In this document: positions 27,057 to 34,354 of the stretch, piece by piece
Position numbering within the stretch: position 1 is the first letter of the stretch
Layout: each line of letters begins with the position of its first letter
DNA from: Lachnospiraceae bacterium
GTDB lineage: Bacteria > Bacillota > Clostridia > Lachnospirales > Lachnospiraceae
Assembly: GCA_015057365.1 (NCBI GenBank)
Contig: SVEN01000029.1
Span: forward strand, 1 to 35,234
Length of the DNA stretch: 35,234 nucleotides
Direction: 5' to 3'
Position numbers and translations under genes: made by a program
The notes under the pieces: generated by a model
The model's input: only the letters and a program-made list of their open reading frames with translations
What the model was told of the DNA's origin: nothing
The model's database searches: none

Positions 27057-27085
27057 TTGACATCACGGCAAAAAGTAAGTATACT
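27057..27085 (+). promoter_or_regulatory. Promoter of the SRP RNA gene
   Basis: Consensus TTGACA (27057-27062), a 17-nt spacer and TATACT (27080-27085) place the transcription start near 27092, where the RNA begins. Confidence 0.9.
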
Positions 27086-27091
27086 GAGAAT

Positions 27092-27356
27092 ACCGTGCAG
27101 CCGGGGAGTTAGCGGTGCCCTGTACCTGCAATCCGCTACAGCAGGGGTGATGCTTTGCCTCGGGCGCTTTGTTGCGATGCCGGCTTTGATAAGTGATGTT
27201 GACGTTTTGGTCTTGCGCAACGGAAATTCGTGAACCGTGTCAGGTCAGGAATGGAGCAGCACTAAGCGAAACCTTCCGTGTGCCGTAAGGTTGCCGGAGC
27301 CGAGTTAACTGTCAAGGTAACGATTGTGACGAGCGTTCAAAGCGAGGCGCACGGTC
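27092..27356 (+). ncRNA. ffs: Signal recognition particle RNA, large Firmicutes type
   Basis: The roughly 265-nt RNA matches the Bacillus/Clostridium long 7S-type SRP RNA (scRNA) with Alu and S domains. Recognisable blocks are GCGGTGCCCTGTACCTGCAA, CAGGGGTGATGC, GTTGACGTTTTGGTC, the S-domain core GTGTCAGGTCAGGAATGGAG with GCAGCACTAAGC, and GGTTGCCGGAGCCGAG. The ends ACCGTGC (27092) and GCACGGT (27349-27355) pair, closing helix 5. It scaffolds Ffh (and a small Alu-binding protein) for co-translational membrane targeting. A perfect promoter and a downstream terminator frame it. Confidence 0.96.
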
Positions 27357-27371
27357 TTTGAAGAATGTCAG

Positions 27372-27404
27372 GGGCTGTCCCACGAAAGTGGGGCGGCCCT
27401 TTCT
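27372..27404 (+). terminator. Intrinsic terminator of the SRP RNA
   Basis: GGGCTGTCCCAC pairs with GTGGGGCGGCCC around a GAAA tetraloop, followed by TTTCT, 17 nt after the mature RNA end. Its left arm GGGCTGTCCCACGAAAGT is also complementary to 27663-27679, the far end of fold-back element B. Confidence 0.85.
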
Positions 27405-27679
27405 AAAATTCGCCTTGCGCTTCTGGGTTATTAAGCGGTTGTAGAGCTAAAAGGATAGTTTGTTTTGCTGAGCGCAACGCTCCGCGTTGGCAAAGTGAGC
27501 ATGCGAGCACCGTGTGGTGCTCAGTCATGCGAACGCGCCCGCGACCGAGCGACTCTGTCGCGAGGCGCGCCCCTTCGGGAAATGCAAAACAGAACTTTCC
27601 TTTTAGCCCATACAACCTTTTTACGTTCCGAATCGCAAGGCAGACATAGAGAAGGGTAATATACTTTCGTGGGTCAGCC
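27372..27679. repeat. Large imperfect fold-back element B (noncoding)
   Basis: This gene-free stretch folds back on itself: GCCTTGCG (27412) pairs with CGCAAGGC (27634), GGTTGTA (27437) with TACAACC (27611), and GCTAAAAGG...TGTTTTGC (27446-27468) with GCAAAACA...CCTTTTAGC (27584-27606). The outermost arm overlaps the SRP terminator and meets 27663-27679. The loop contains a further hairpin GAGCACC-GTGT-GGTGCTC. The shared core CGCAACGCTCCG (27473) and CGCGCCCCTTCGGGAAA (27566) is identical to element A while the arms differ, suggesting a family of modular elements. Confidence 0.72.
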
Positions 27680-27694
27680 GCTGTTTACAGAATA

Positions 27695-27730
27695 TAAAAA
27701 AGCGGAAGTCTCACAGGAGTCTTCCGCTTT
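27695..27730 (-). terminator. Intrinsic terminator of the Ada-like membrane protein gene
   Basis: On the minus strand AAAGCGGAAG pairs with CTTCCGCTTT across a 12-nt loop, followed by TTTTATATT. It lies 19 nt after the stop codon. Confidence 0.88.
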
Positions 27731-27748
27731 CATATATTCTTTAAAGTT

Positions 27749-28513
27749 TTATTCTTCCGTAGCTTCTTCCTCAATCTCGTCTACGTTCTGGTCGGTGACT
27801 ACGCCGTTTACGTCGTTTCTCTTAGCACAGTATGCACAGAGACGGGTACGTCCTTCTGCGATTGCCTGCTCTACGGTACCTTCCGTCAGAGTTTCGGTCT
27901 GGTTGAGGGAATGACAGTCTTCGTCGATGTGGTATACCTTACCGAACGGGCTCCATACCACATTTCCTTCGATGGTCTGCATTGCCGCCTGCTGCTGTTC
28001 TTCGGATACCGGATTCCAGTCAACGCTTGCCAAACTGCCGATTAAGAAAGCGATAACAGCGACTACGGTAGCGATTGTCTTGGTCTTCTTATCGGTGTTC
28101 TTATTGGTCAAAGCTAAAATAACAAACGGGATAAATGCAAAGGCACATACGATAACGCCCATGTTGTTCCACAGCCAGAACAATGTTTTGTTCTTTTCGC
28201 TGGCCGGCTTGATGTGATTTGCCTTCTTCCAAAGCTGGGAACCGATGATAACACATACAAGGTCAAGAACCAGTGCAATAATAATCTGGTATAAGGTCGG
28301 CATGAAGGTGAGATTAATCTTACCGAATAACATAAGTACTGCTGCAACTTCGAAGCCGATTGCCAGTAACCAAAGGATAACTGCGCCTACGCGAAGTCCG
28401 GTTGCGTTACCTACCGGAGCTGCCTGCTTTTTCACCGTTGCTTTCTTGCGGGAACCGGTAACTTCCTTGCCGGTAGATGCGGAAACGACTTTTTTCTTCT
28501 TTGTCTCTGCCAT
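27749..28513 (-). CDS. Membrane protein with C-terminal Ada-like Cys-rich (zinc-binding-type) tail
   Basis: The 254-residue protein has a basic N-terminus (about 30 residues rich in Lys), about four transmembrane segments (roughly 43-65, 72-92, 112-135 and 145-165), and a soluble C-terminus. That tail has the pattern VYHxDxDCHSLN...EAIAEGRTRLCAYC, like Ada/DUF metal-binding domains that bind zinc via Cys. Repair activity is not implied. The ATG follows AAAGGAGTG. No clear partner is nearby, and its role is not known to me. Confidence 0.78.
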   Translation of the reverse strand: MAETKKKKVVSASTGKEVTGSRKKATVKKQAAPVGNATGLRVGAVILWLLAIGFEVAAVLMLFGKINLTFMPTLYQIIIALVLDLVCVIIGSQLWKKANHIKPASEKNKTLFWLWNNMGVIVCAFAFIPFVILALTNKNTDKKTKTIATVVAVIAFLIGSLASVDWNPVSEEQQQAAMQTIEGNVVWSPFGKVYHIDEDCHSLNQTETLTEGTVEQAIAEGRTRLCAYCAKRNDVNGVVTDQNVDEIEEEATEE

Positions 28514-28618
28514 AATATAACACTCCTTTGTAATATTTTGGGCCCCATCGCTAGTATACTCTTGTGTTTCTTTTGTTCGGCAAACTTCTTACGTTATGTT
28601 TGTTTTGCCTTTACATAC

Positions 28619-28648
28619 ATTATACTATATCGGCACGGATATGGGCAA
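28619..28648 (-). promoter_or_regulatory. Putative promoter of the Ada-like membrane protein gene
   Basis: On the minus strand TTGCCC (28643-28648), an 18-nt spacer and a perfect TATAAT (28619-28624), giving a leader of about 100 nt. A second possible -10 TATACT lies at 28553-28558. Confidence 0.5.
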
Positions 28649-28752
28649 GACTTTAGAACTATTTTGTCGATTTTCTTAACTTATGTTTGATTCTGTCCGA
28701 TAATAAATGATAAGAATAAAGATTCCCTGCGGGGAGATGACGGAGGTTTGAT

Positions 28753-29370
28753 ATGGATTTAAAGAAGCTTACAAGTACATTATTAAGTTCGGACAGTATT
28801 AAGGGATTGAGCAGTGTTACCGGTGCGTCCAAGGGTGAGGTCAGCAGTGTATTGACCGAGGCACTTCCGGCGCTTCTTAACGGTGCAAACGGACAGGCAA
28901 AGGATGCCGGTACCGCAAAGGGCTTTGCCGATGCATTGGCGCAGCATGCAAAGGATGATACAGGCAATTTAGCGGGATTTCTCGGTAATGTAGACCTGGG
29001 CGACGGCGCGAAGATTGTGGGACATTTGCTGGGTTCCGATAAGGATAGTCTGACCAAGGCTGTGTCAAAGAAGACCGGTGTATCCGCAGCAAAAATCGGA
29101 CAGATTTTGGCCGCAATCGCTCCGCTTCTTATGAGCCTTTTGGGAAAACAGGCGGATGAGGATGAGGAGAAGGAGTCCGGCGTAGGCGCATTGTTGGGCA
29201 ATCTTTTGGATAACGTGGATGTGGGCTCCTTATTATCCGGCCTCACCTCTACCAACACTTCTTCAACTTCAAGTACCTCTACCGGAAAGAAGAAAAAGAA
29301 GGCCGCGAAGAAGGATTCCGACAGCAATGCAAGCGGACTGATGGGACTGCTCGGAAAGCTGTTGAAGTAA
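28753..29370 (+). CDS. DUF937 domain-containing protein
   Basis: The 205-residue protein matches DUF937: a helical, Gly/Ala/Leu-rich repeat-like region with LLGSDKDSLTKAVSKKTGVSAAKIGQIL and LLMSLLGKQ, then a Ser/Thr and Lys-rich tail ending in GLMGLLGKLLK. The family has no assigned function. The start ATG follows GGAGG, and a strong bidirectional hairpin lies downstream. Low-complexity tail composition suggests a flexible linker rather than a folded domain. Confidence 0.85.
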   Translation: MDLKKLTSTLLSSDSIKGLSSVTGASKGEVSSVLTEALPALLNGANGQAKDAGTAKGFADALAQHAKDDTGNLAGFLGNVDLGDGAKIVGHLLGSDKDSLTKAVSKKTGVSAAKIGQILAAIAPLLMSLLGKQADEDEEKESGVGALLGNLLDNVDVGSLLSGLTSTNTSSTSSTSTGKKKKKAAKKDSDSNASGLMGLLGKLLK

Positions 29371-29404
29371 AAAAGAGTATAAGAAGATAAGATACACAAG
29401 TGCT

Positions 29405-29440
29405 AAAAAGCCGGCATCCGGATAAGGATGTCGGCTTTTT
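29405..29440. terminator. Bidirectional intrinsic terminator between the DUF937 gene and the minus-strand gene
   Basis: AAAAAGCCGGCATCC pairs with GGATGTCGGCTTTTT around a 6-nt loop. Poly-A/poly-T flanks both sides, so it can terminate transcripts from either direction. Confidence 0.9.
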
Positions 29441-29479
29441 GTGTGAGGTTTTTTCAAAAGATTCTGCGAAGAAGTTTTG

Positions 29480-29749
29480 TTAATCCTCCTCAATTACATG
29501 AATTTCTAAATAGTCAAACTCAATCTTGTCCACAAAATTGTCCTGATAGAACCGGGTTTTGTCGTGTTTTTTAAAATCCGCCACCGTAGAATCCAACCAA
29601 ATCGGTTTGGATAGATCGAATTCATAGCAAACCGTATCGATGGCGGCAAAGATTTTCTTCGTGCGATTTAAATCCGGATTGTCGTTTTCCACCACCATAT
29701 CCTTTAATAAATGATTGTTTTTCCAAAGCTTACACCATAAACGAAACAT
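29480..29749 (-). CDS. Small conserved protein of unknown function
   Basis: The 89-residue product (motifs WLDSTVADFKKHDKTRF and FDYLEIHVIEED) looks like a small conserved Lachnospiraceae protein I remember only as hypothetical. It is acidic and Tyr/Phe-rich, with no membrane segment. The ATG follows AAGGGGG at 10 nt; a longer reading adds 22 unrelated residues. It is the last chromosomal-looking gene before the mobile element. Confidence 0.72.
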   Translation of the reverse strand: MFRLWCKLWKNNHLLKDMVVENDNPDLNRTKKIFAAIDTVCYEFDLSKPIWLDSTVADFKKHDKTRFYQDNFVDKIEFDYLEIHVIEED

Positions 29750-29872
29750 AAACAAATGCCCCCTTCTATTTGTATTGAAAACATTGCAAAAGCCTTTATT
29801 TCTGCGGTCTTGCAAATGTATGTGGATTTTCCTTTAAAATCAAAATAACTCAAAATGTTTTAATTTGCCACG

Positions 29873-29924
29873 ATTTGTCACGAAAAGATGGTGACAAATG
29901 AGTACTCAAACGGTGGTGACAAAT
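29873..29924. repeat. Three copies of the GTGACAAAT motif at the left side of the mobile element
   Basis: ATTTGTCAC (29873-29881), its inverted copy GTGACAAAT (29891-29899) and a direct copy GTGACAAAT (29916-29924) lie just ahead of the excisionase-like gene. A GTAACTGTTAC palindrome follows at 29936-29946. They could be arm-type integrase/excisionase sites or operators. Confidence 0.5.
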
Positions 29925-29950
29925 TTTAAGCATATGTAACTGTTACCAAG

Positions 29951-29982
29951 GAACTATTTTACCACAAATAGTTCTTTTTTTT
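29951..29982 (+). terminator. Strong intrinsic terminator in the leader of the excisionase-like gene
   Basis: GAACTATTT pairs with AAATAGTTC around a 6-nt loop and is followed by eight T residues, 28 nt before the next start codon. It would stop a short upstream transcript or act as an attenuator. Confidence 0.85.
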
Positions 29983-30009
29983 AAGTCCCAAATGGAAGAA
30001 AGGAGAAAA

Positions 30010-30213
30010 ATGCAGAAGAAACAAACGCAGATAACGGAAAAAGCGTTGCTGACAGCAAAGGATTTACAAGTGTATTTATCATGTGGGAAATCAGTAGCTT
30101 ATAGATTACTGAACACAGAAGGCTTTCCGACAGTGCGGATAGGAACTCGAAAGTATGCAAATAAGGCAATGCTTGACCAATGGCTGAATGAACAGGCAGA
30201 GAAAGGAGAGTAA
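30010..30213 (+). CDS. Excisionase-like helix-turn-helix DNA-binding protein
   Basis: The 67-residue protein has a winged-helix of the excisionase/MerR-like HTH_17 type: LTAKDLQVYLSCGKSVAYRL and GFPTVRIGTRKYAN. Such proteins direct excision or regulate element genes. The ATG follows AAAGGAGAAAA. It is the first gene of the AT-rich element and sits next to repeated GTGACAAAT motifs that it could bind. No integrase lies in the window, so it may act with one beyond the right edge. Confidence 0.82.
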   Translation: MQKKQTQITEKALLTAKDLQVYLSCGKSVAYRLLNTEGFPTVRIGTRKYANKAMLDQWLNEQAEKGE

Positions 30214-30215
30214 CA

Positions 30216-30725
30216 ATGTACGGCATGGAAAACGAAACAGGCAAAAGAGAACAGGAAAATGCAAAGGAGTTGCATCGACAGGAGATGCAGAATTCGGAAA
30301 AGTACGAACGTACGAGAGTTGAGGAAGAGCGGCAGAGAGAGGTAAAGCGTCTGGAAGAAGAAAGGGCAAAGGCAGACAAGGCTACGCAAGAAAGATTGCG
30401 AAAAGAGAGTGAGCTACGCCGCAGACGGCAGAACGAATTAAAAGAGCGTGCCCGTGAATTACAAGAGCAACGGAACAAGGAGATGCTTGACAAGCATGTA
30501 GGCGGTGGAACTGACGGTAAAGTAGATGAACTCTTTATTAAGGGACGTCAGTTGGATATACAGGCCAACAGAGAAGGGAAAGGAGTGAAGAAGGAACAGC
30601 CGTATAAGCAACAGGAAAGAGATGCAAAGGCACGATTTAAAGAGTATGAGAAAAGTGTAAGTGCGAAGGTAGAGTTGAAAATGAAAGCACATTCTAAAGA
30701 ACAGGAAGTAGGGAGGGAAAGATAA
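30216..30725 (+). CDS. Charged coiled-coil protein of the mobile element
   Basis: The 169-residue protein is almost entirely Glu/Arg/Lys/Gln-rich coiled coil (about residues 5-95) followed by a Lys-rich tail. I do not recognise a family. It starts 2 nt after the excisionase-like gene with an overlapping GGAGAG site and ends at the coupling-protein start (TAA then ATG), so it is part of the transfer operon. A structural or relaxosome role is inferred only from position. Confidence 0.7.
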   Translation: MYGMENETGKREQENAKELHRQEMQNSEKYERTRVEEERQREVKRLEEERAKADKATQERLRKESELRRRRQNELKERARELQEQRNKEMLDKHVGGGTDGKVDELFIKGRQLDIQANREGKGVKKEQPYKQQERDAKARFKEYEKSVSAKVELKMKAHSKEQEVGRER

Positions 30726-32351
30726 ATGTGGACAGTGTTTCAAGTTGCGTTTGGTTTCTTTAAAGCGTTTTTAAAAGTGTTAGGTAAGCTAACGGTCTTT
30801 TGTGGGTTATACTGGTTCGGCATTCCGGTTGTGGTTGGTGTAATCTACGAATTGATAACGGGTGGGAGCGCATGGGATGACCCTGTGATTGGAGTATTTT
30901 GTAATTATATTTTGTGGTATATAGCGTTTGTGTTAGTGTTTCTTACAACGGCGCAGAGCATACTTAGGATGATAAAGAAAGATGCTTCATTCAACATTTA
31001 CAAAACAATCTACAGAAAAATAATCGGGTGCAAAGATAAAATCGGAACACAGGCAAAAGTGACAAGTGGTAATGCAGTCGAGGGGACAAATGTGCATGGG
31101 GTTGTTTTTGGGAAGTTAAGCGGGAAATATTACATAAAGGACGAAAATGAAAAAGCCTGTTCCTTGATTATCGGTGGAACGAGAAGTGGTAAAACATCGG
31201 GAATTGCAATTCCAACACTTAAGAAATGGAGAGGAAAGTTTTTTGCGATTGATATTAAGGGAGAGCTTTTTGAAAAGACTGCTGCCGATAGGGAGATGGT
31301 GAAAAAGTTTGACCCGTTTGACAGAGAAGCTTGTCATTATGACCCGTTTTATTCATTGCGTTATGCAAGGAATCCAAGTCAGGAAGTAAAAAATATTGCG
31401 CTTGCTATTATCCCTCCTACGAATGTGGGGAATGAAAAGTTTTGGGTAGAATCAGCACAGGATTTTTTGAGCGGTTCAATTCTGTTCTTTCAGGGGTTCG
31501 GGATGAATTTTGCAGAAACAATGATAGAGATAAAAAGCCGTCCGGCAAGAGAAACCGTTGCACTTGTTATGGAGAGTGACAATAGTAAGGCGAAAGCAAA
31601 GATGGCGCAGTTTGATGGGATGGATGAAAAAACTCTCGGCGGGATATTCGCAGAAGTTTCAAGAAACATAGATGTATTTGCTACGGATGATGATTTGATT
31701 CGTGTGTTGAATGATTCCGGAGAGTGTATTACGCCGCAGGATTTAGAAGATGGATATGATATTTATTGTTGCATTCCGGAACATGTATTGGAACAGTGGC
31801 GACCGTTGATGACAATGATGTGCAATCAATTTTTTAAATTCTTCGAGCAGAGAAGTCTTGATAATGAAAAACCAATTCTGTTTCTAATGGATGAGTTCCC
31901 AAGGCTAGGAAGAATCGAAAGTGTTATGGGTGGATTGAGTACACTTGCGGGACGAAACGTGAATTTGGCACTAATCATTCAAAGCAAGGCGCAATTAAAT
32001 GCGGTGTACGGTGCAGATAATGCGAACATTATTACCGATAATTGCGGATATAAAGCAATTCTAAAAGCAAGTGAACCGGAAACACAAAAGTGGTGTGCGG
32101 AACTAGTGGGAAAATATGAAAAAGAGAAGCACTCCAGTAATTATAGTGCTGATATTATCGGTATCGGTAAAGGAAGCGGAGCGGGGAAAACGACAGAGCA
32201 AAGATATATTATTGAGCCGAACGAGTTTGGATATTTGGCTGAGAATGGAAAACTTATCTTGATTGCTCCAAGCGGCTATAAGAAGTTAGACAAGATTAAG
32301 TGGTGGGAAGAAAAAGCGTTTATGGAACGAAAGGAGAAAATTTTATGTTAA
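30726..32351 (+). CDS. VirD4/TraG-type type IV coupling ATPase
   Basis: The 541-residue protein has two N-terminal membrane segments (about residues 15-35 and 55-75) and a TraG/VirD4 ATPase with Walker A GGTRSGKT (150-157) and Walker B LFLMDEFPRLGR (D389-E390). It hands the relaxase-bound strand to a type IV secretion pore during conjugation. The start is immediately after the previous gene's stop. The last codons overlap the next small gene. Its presence suggests conjugation or efficient mobilization, but no pore genes are visible in this window. Confidence 0.92.
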   Translation: MWTVFQVAFGFFKAFLKVLGKLTVFCGLYWFGIPVVVGVIYELITGGSAWDDPVIGVFCNYILWYIAFVLVFLTTAQSILRMIKKDASFNIYKTIYRKIIGCKDKIGTQAKVTSGNAVEGTNVHGVVFGKLSGKYYIKDENEKACSLIIGGTRSGKTSGIAIPTLKKWRGKFFAIDIKGELFEKTAADREMVKKFDPFDREACHYDPFYSLRYARNPSQEVKNIALAIIPPTNVGNEKFWVESAQDFLSGSILFFQGFGMNFAETMIEIKSRPARETVALVMESDNSKAKAKMAQFDGMDEKTLGGIFAEVSRNIDVFATDDDLIRVLNDSGECITPQDLEDGYDIYCCIPEHVLEQWRPLMTMMCNQFFKFFEQRSLDNEKPILFLMDEFPRLGRIESVMGGLSTLAGRNVNLALIIQSKAQLNAVYGADNANIITDNCGYKAILKASEPETQKWCAELVGKYEKEKHSSNYSADIIGIGKGSGAGKTTEQRYIIEPNEFGYLAENGKLILIAPSGYKKLDKIKWWEEKAFMERKEKILC

Positions 32352-32647
32352 AAAAGATAGATGGATTTGTTACAAAAAGATATCATACGATAACCACATT
32401 TTTGTTTACGGTGATGTTGATTTGCTTGTTCAATATTGTGTTCGGTCTTATGGGGGCATATGCGGAGCACAGGGCATCCATACATTTAGAACAGGAATAC
32501 AAAGAAGAAATTGCCGAAATCAAATCTGAACTAAAAAAGGAATTGCAAGATACAGTAACCAAAATGCAGTTGCAAACAGAAGTTGTTTTATGGGAGCACG
32601 GATGTGAATGGGATGGAACAGAAGTAGTCGAGAGCGATAAAAGATAA
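32345..32647 (+). CDS. Small single-pass membrane protein of the mobile element
   Basis: The 100-residue protein has one transmembrane segment (about residues 15-38) and a short charged coiled coil. It starts 7 nt before the coupling-protein stop codon (ATGTTAA overlap), so the two are translationally coupled. It may help anchor the coupling complex; this is inference from position. No family recognised. Confidence 0.65.
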   Translation: MLKKIDGFVTKRYHTITTFLFTVMLICLFNIVFGLMGAYAEHRASIHLEQEYKEEIAEIKSELKKELQDTVTKMQLQTEVVLWEHGCEWDGTEVVESDKR

Positions 32648-32691
32648 TGCAGATTCTTGATTATTAATACGTTTTTGCGTAAGCAAAAATG

Positions 32692-32733
32692 AAAAAAGAT
32701 TTCACAATGCATAGCGCATTGCTTATCTTTTTT
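32692..32733 (+). terminator. Intrinsic terminator after the small membrane protein gene
   Basis: AAAAAAGAT pairs with ATCTTTTTT, with an inner stem AATGC/GCATT. A smaller hairpin TTTTTGC/GCAAAAA precedes it at 32672-32689. Confidence 0.7.
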
Positions 32734-32776
32734 TAGTTGTCAAAGGTAACTTAGGGCAAGTTTTTTGGGGTGCTAT

Positions 32777-32821
32777 GGATAAAATATTTAAGTCTTATAA
32801 GGGGACTTAAATATTTTATCC
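32777..32821. repeat. Perfect 18-bp inverted repeat (stem-loop)
   Basis: GGATAAAATATTTAAGTC (32777-32794) pairs perfectly with GACTTAAATATTTTATCC (32804-32821) around a 9-nt loop. It sits between the transfer operon terminator and the oriT-like hairpins and has no T tract, so it is a site or stem rather than a typical terminator. Confidence 0.65.
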
Positions 32822-32882
32822 TCGGAGTGTAGGCAATCCAAGGGGAGGGATTAGGCGTGTGAAGTTTTAGAGAGCGAGAACC

Positions 32883-32980
32883 GCAAATGAGTACCCACTA
32901 AAGGGGTATCATTTGCTCACCGACAATAGTCGGTGTCTCGTGAGAGGGGGATACCCCCTCGTCAACTCCCCCCAGCTTTA
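32883..32980. other. Candidate origin of transfer (oriT)
   Basis: Three hairpins lie in a row upstream of the mobC-relaxase genes: GCAAATGAGTACCC/GGGGTATCATTTGC (32883-32916), ACCGAC/GTCGGT (32919-32934) and GAGGGGG/CCCCCTC (32944-32960). Such hairpin clusters next to relaxosome genes are typical of MOB oriT regions. The nick site is not identified. Confidence 0.5.
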
Positions 32981-33043
32981 CCAAGTGAAATATATCTTGA
33001 TGAAATTACGCTGATAAGAATCGAAGAAAATGTGAGGTGGCAT

Positions 33044-33367
33044 ATGGCAAATCGAAGACGAAATATTCAGGTAAAAGTCTATTTGTCAGAAGAGGAATAT
33101 AGAGTATTTTCGAAGCAAGTAGAGAAATCAAAACAGTCGCAAACAGATTTTTTTATTAACTGTGTAAAAGGAAAGAATATCGTGGTAGTAGAAGGACTTC
33201 GAGATGTTATGGTAGACCTAAAAAGAATCGGAGCCAATATTAATCAGATATCCAAGAATCTGAACGGTGGCTTTTTTCAGAATGCGGATAGAGAGTTGCG
33301 AGATATCAGAGAAAGATTTGATGATATAACAAATGTGATGTTGGAAGTTCTTCGAGAGGTGGGGTAG
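33044..33367 (+). CDS. MobC-like relaxosome accessory protein
   Basis: The 107-residue protein opens with MANRRRNIQVKVYLSEEEY, a ribbon-helix-helix-like MobC start, followed by helical segments including DLKRIGANINQISKNLN typical of the family. It would bind oriT and help the relaxase nick. The chosen ATG matches the domain start. A GTG-initiated reading from 32933 runs through the oriT-like hairpins and is unlikely. The relaxase begins directly after its stop codon. Confidence 0.82.
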   Translation: MANRRRNIQVKVYLSEEEYRVFSKQVEKSKQSQTDFFINCVKGKNIVVVEGLRDVMVDLKRIGANINQISKNLNGGFFQNADRELRDIRERFDDITNVMLEVLREVG

Positions 33368-34354
33368 ATGGCGGTTATAAAGAGAATGTCCAGTAAGGCA
33401 AAACCGACACGAGTCGAAAACTATTTGAAACAGGAAGAGAAGACAGACAGGAATTTGATAAGTGGGATGAATTGTGAACCGGATTCCTTTTCAAAACAAT
33501 GTGAACTTACCAATCTTATGTTTCACAAAAATCTGAAATCGTCAGATCGAAAATACTACCATATAATACAGTCTTTTTCTCCGGAAGATAATAGAGAGTT
33601 GACACACCAAAAGGCGCATGAGATAGGAAGAATTTTTGCAGAAAAAAATTTTGCGGGATACGAAGTCTTGATTGTAACACATAAAGATAGGGAGCATATA
33701 CACAATCATTTTATTTTGAATAGTGTAAGTGTAGAAAATGGGAAAAAGTATCATGCAGATAATAAAAGTCTTTGGAAAATGCGTCGTATTAGTAATGAAC
33801 TGTGTAAGGAACACGGTCTATTACATTCGATACAAGAAGTCGGGAAAAGGGCGAGAGACAGTTTAAAAGGTGGGGAAGTTCGTAAGGCACTCAGAAAAGA
33901 AGATGTGTGGAAGTTGGAGCTGAAAGCGCAGATTACAGGAACGTTAAAAGCGGCAAAGAGTATTGATGCGTTCAAAGAGATTATGAGGGAAAAATATCAA
34001 GTGGAAGTTAAGGAACGAGAACGTATTGTAAGAGGAGTGAAACGGACTACATATGACTATTATATCTCCGGTCACGCCAAGCCTTGTGGGGAACGCAGAC
34101 TTGGAACGGATTATGGAAAGGAGTACATAGATGGGCGTATTAGACGAAATCAGGGAAACGCAAGAACTGTTGACGAACAGTTACGAAGTACCGATGCAGC
34201 AGTCCGAAGTAGACAAGCTTTCCTTGTTGGTGACGACATTGAACGAAGAAAACGAGAACTTGAAGCAACGGATTCTGAAAGTCGAGGAAGTCAGGAACAA
34301 AATCGAATCCGAGAATCAGAATCTCCGGACAGAACTAAAAGAAACAGAAGCTAA
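33368..34354 (+). CDS. Relaxase/mobilization endonuclease (MobA/VirD2-like)
   Basis: The 328-residue protein has the relaxase fold: a likely catalytic Tyr19 in VENYLKQ, a conserved YYHIIQSF strand, and the metal-binding HIHNHF motif (H110, H112, H114). It cuts one strand at oriT and pilots it to the coupling protein. The last 75 residues are Arg/Glu/Ser-rich and disordered-looking and overlap another gene. It starts 1 nt after mobC's stop. Length is short relative to many relaxases, which often carry helicase or primase extensions. Confidence 0.88.
   Translation: MAVIKRMSSKAKPTRVENYLKQEEKTDRNLISGMNCEPDSFSKQCELTNLMFHKNLKSSDRKYYHIIQSFSPEDNRELTHQKAHEIGRIFAEKNFAGYEVLIVTHKDREHIHNHFILNSVSVENGKKYHADNKSLWKMRRISNELCKEHGLLHSIQEVGKRARDSLKGGEVRKALRKEDVWKLELKAQITGTLKAAKSIDAFKEIMREKYQVEVKERERIVRGVKRTTYDYYISGHAKPCGERRLGTDYGKEYIDGRIRRNQGNARTVDEQLRSTDAAVRSRQAFLVGDDIERRKRELEATDSESRGSQEQNRIRESESPDRTKRNRS

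Noticed and set aside
26462..27220. 252-codon minus-strand reading frame over the lipoprotein and SRP RNA
   Set aside because: Covers an unmistakable SRP RNA and a lipoprotein gene on the other strand; no domain or start signal.
27599..27665. Transposon with terminal inverted repeats carrying a transposase
   Set aside because: Arms are imperfect and the enclosed 300 nt have no open reading frame of useful size; at most a non-autonomous element.
24278..27679. CRISPR array or rRNA fragment at the repeated GC-rich core
   Set aside because: The core occurs once per element with no regular spacer periodicity, and no rRNA motif is recognisable; the pattern is long inverted repeats.
28659..29399. 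246-codon minus-strand reading frame opposite the DUF937 gene
   Set aside because: Low-complexity Ser/Phe/Leu/Pro translation that is antisense to a convincing DUF937 protein and crosses its terminator.
32933..33043. Extended GTG start of the MobC-like protein
   Set aside because: The 37 extra codons run through the oriT-like hairpins and are Pro-rich; the family start MANRRRNIQV fits the ATG at 33044.
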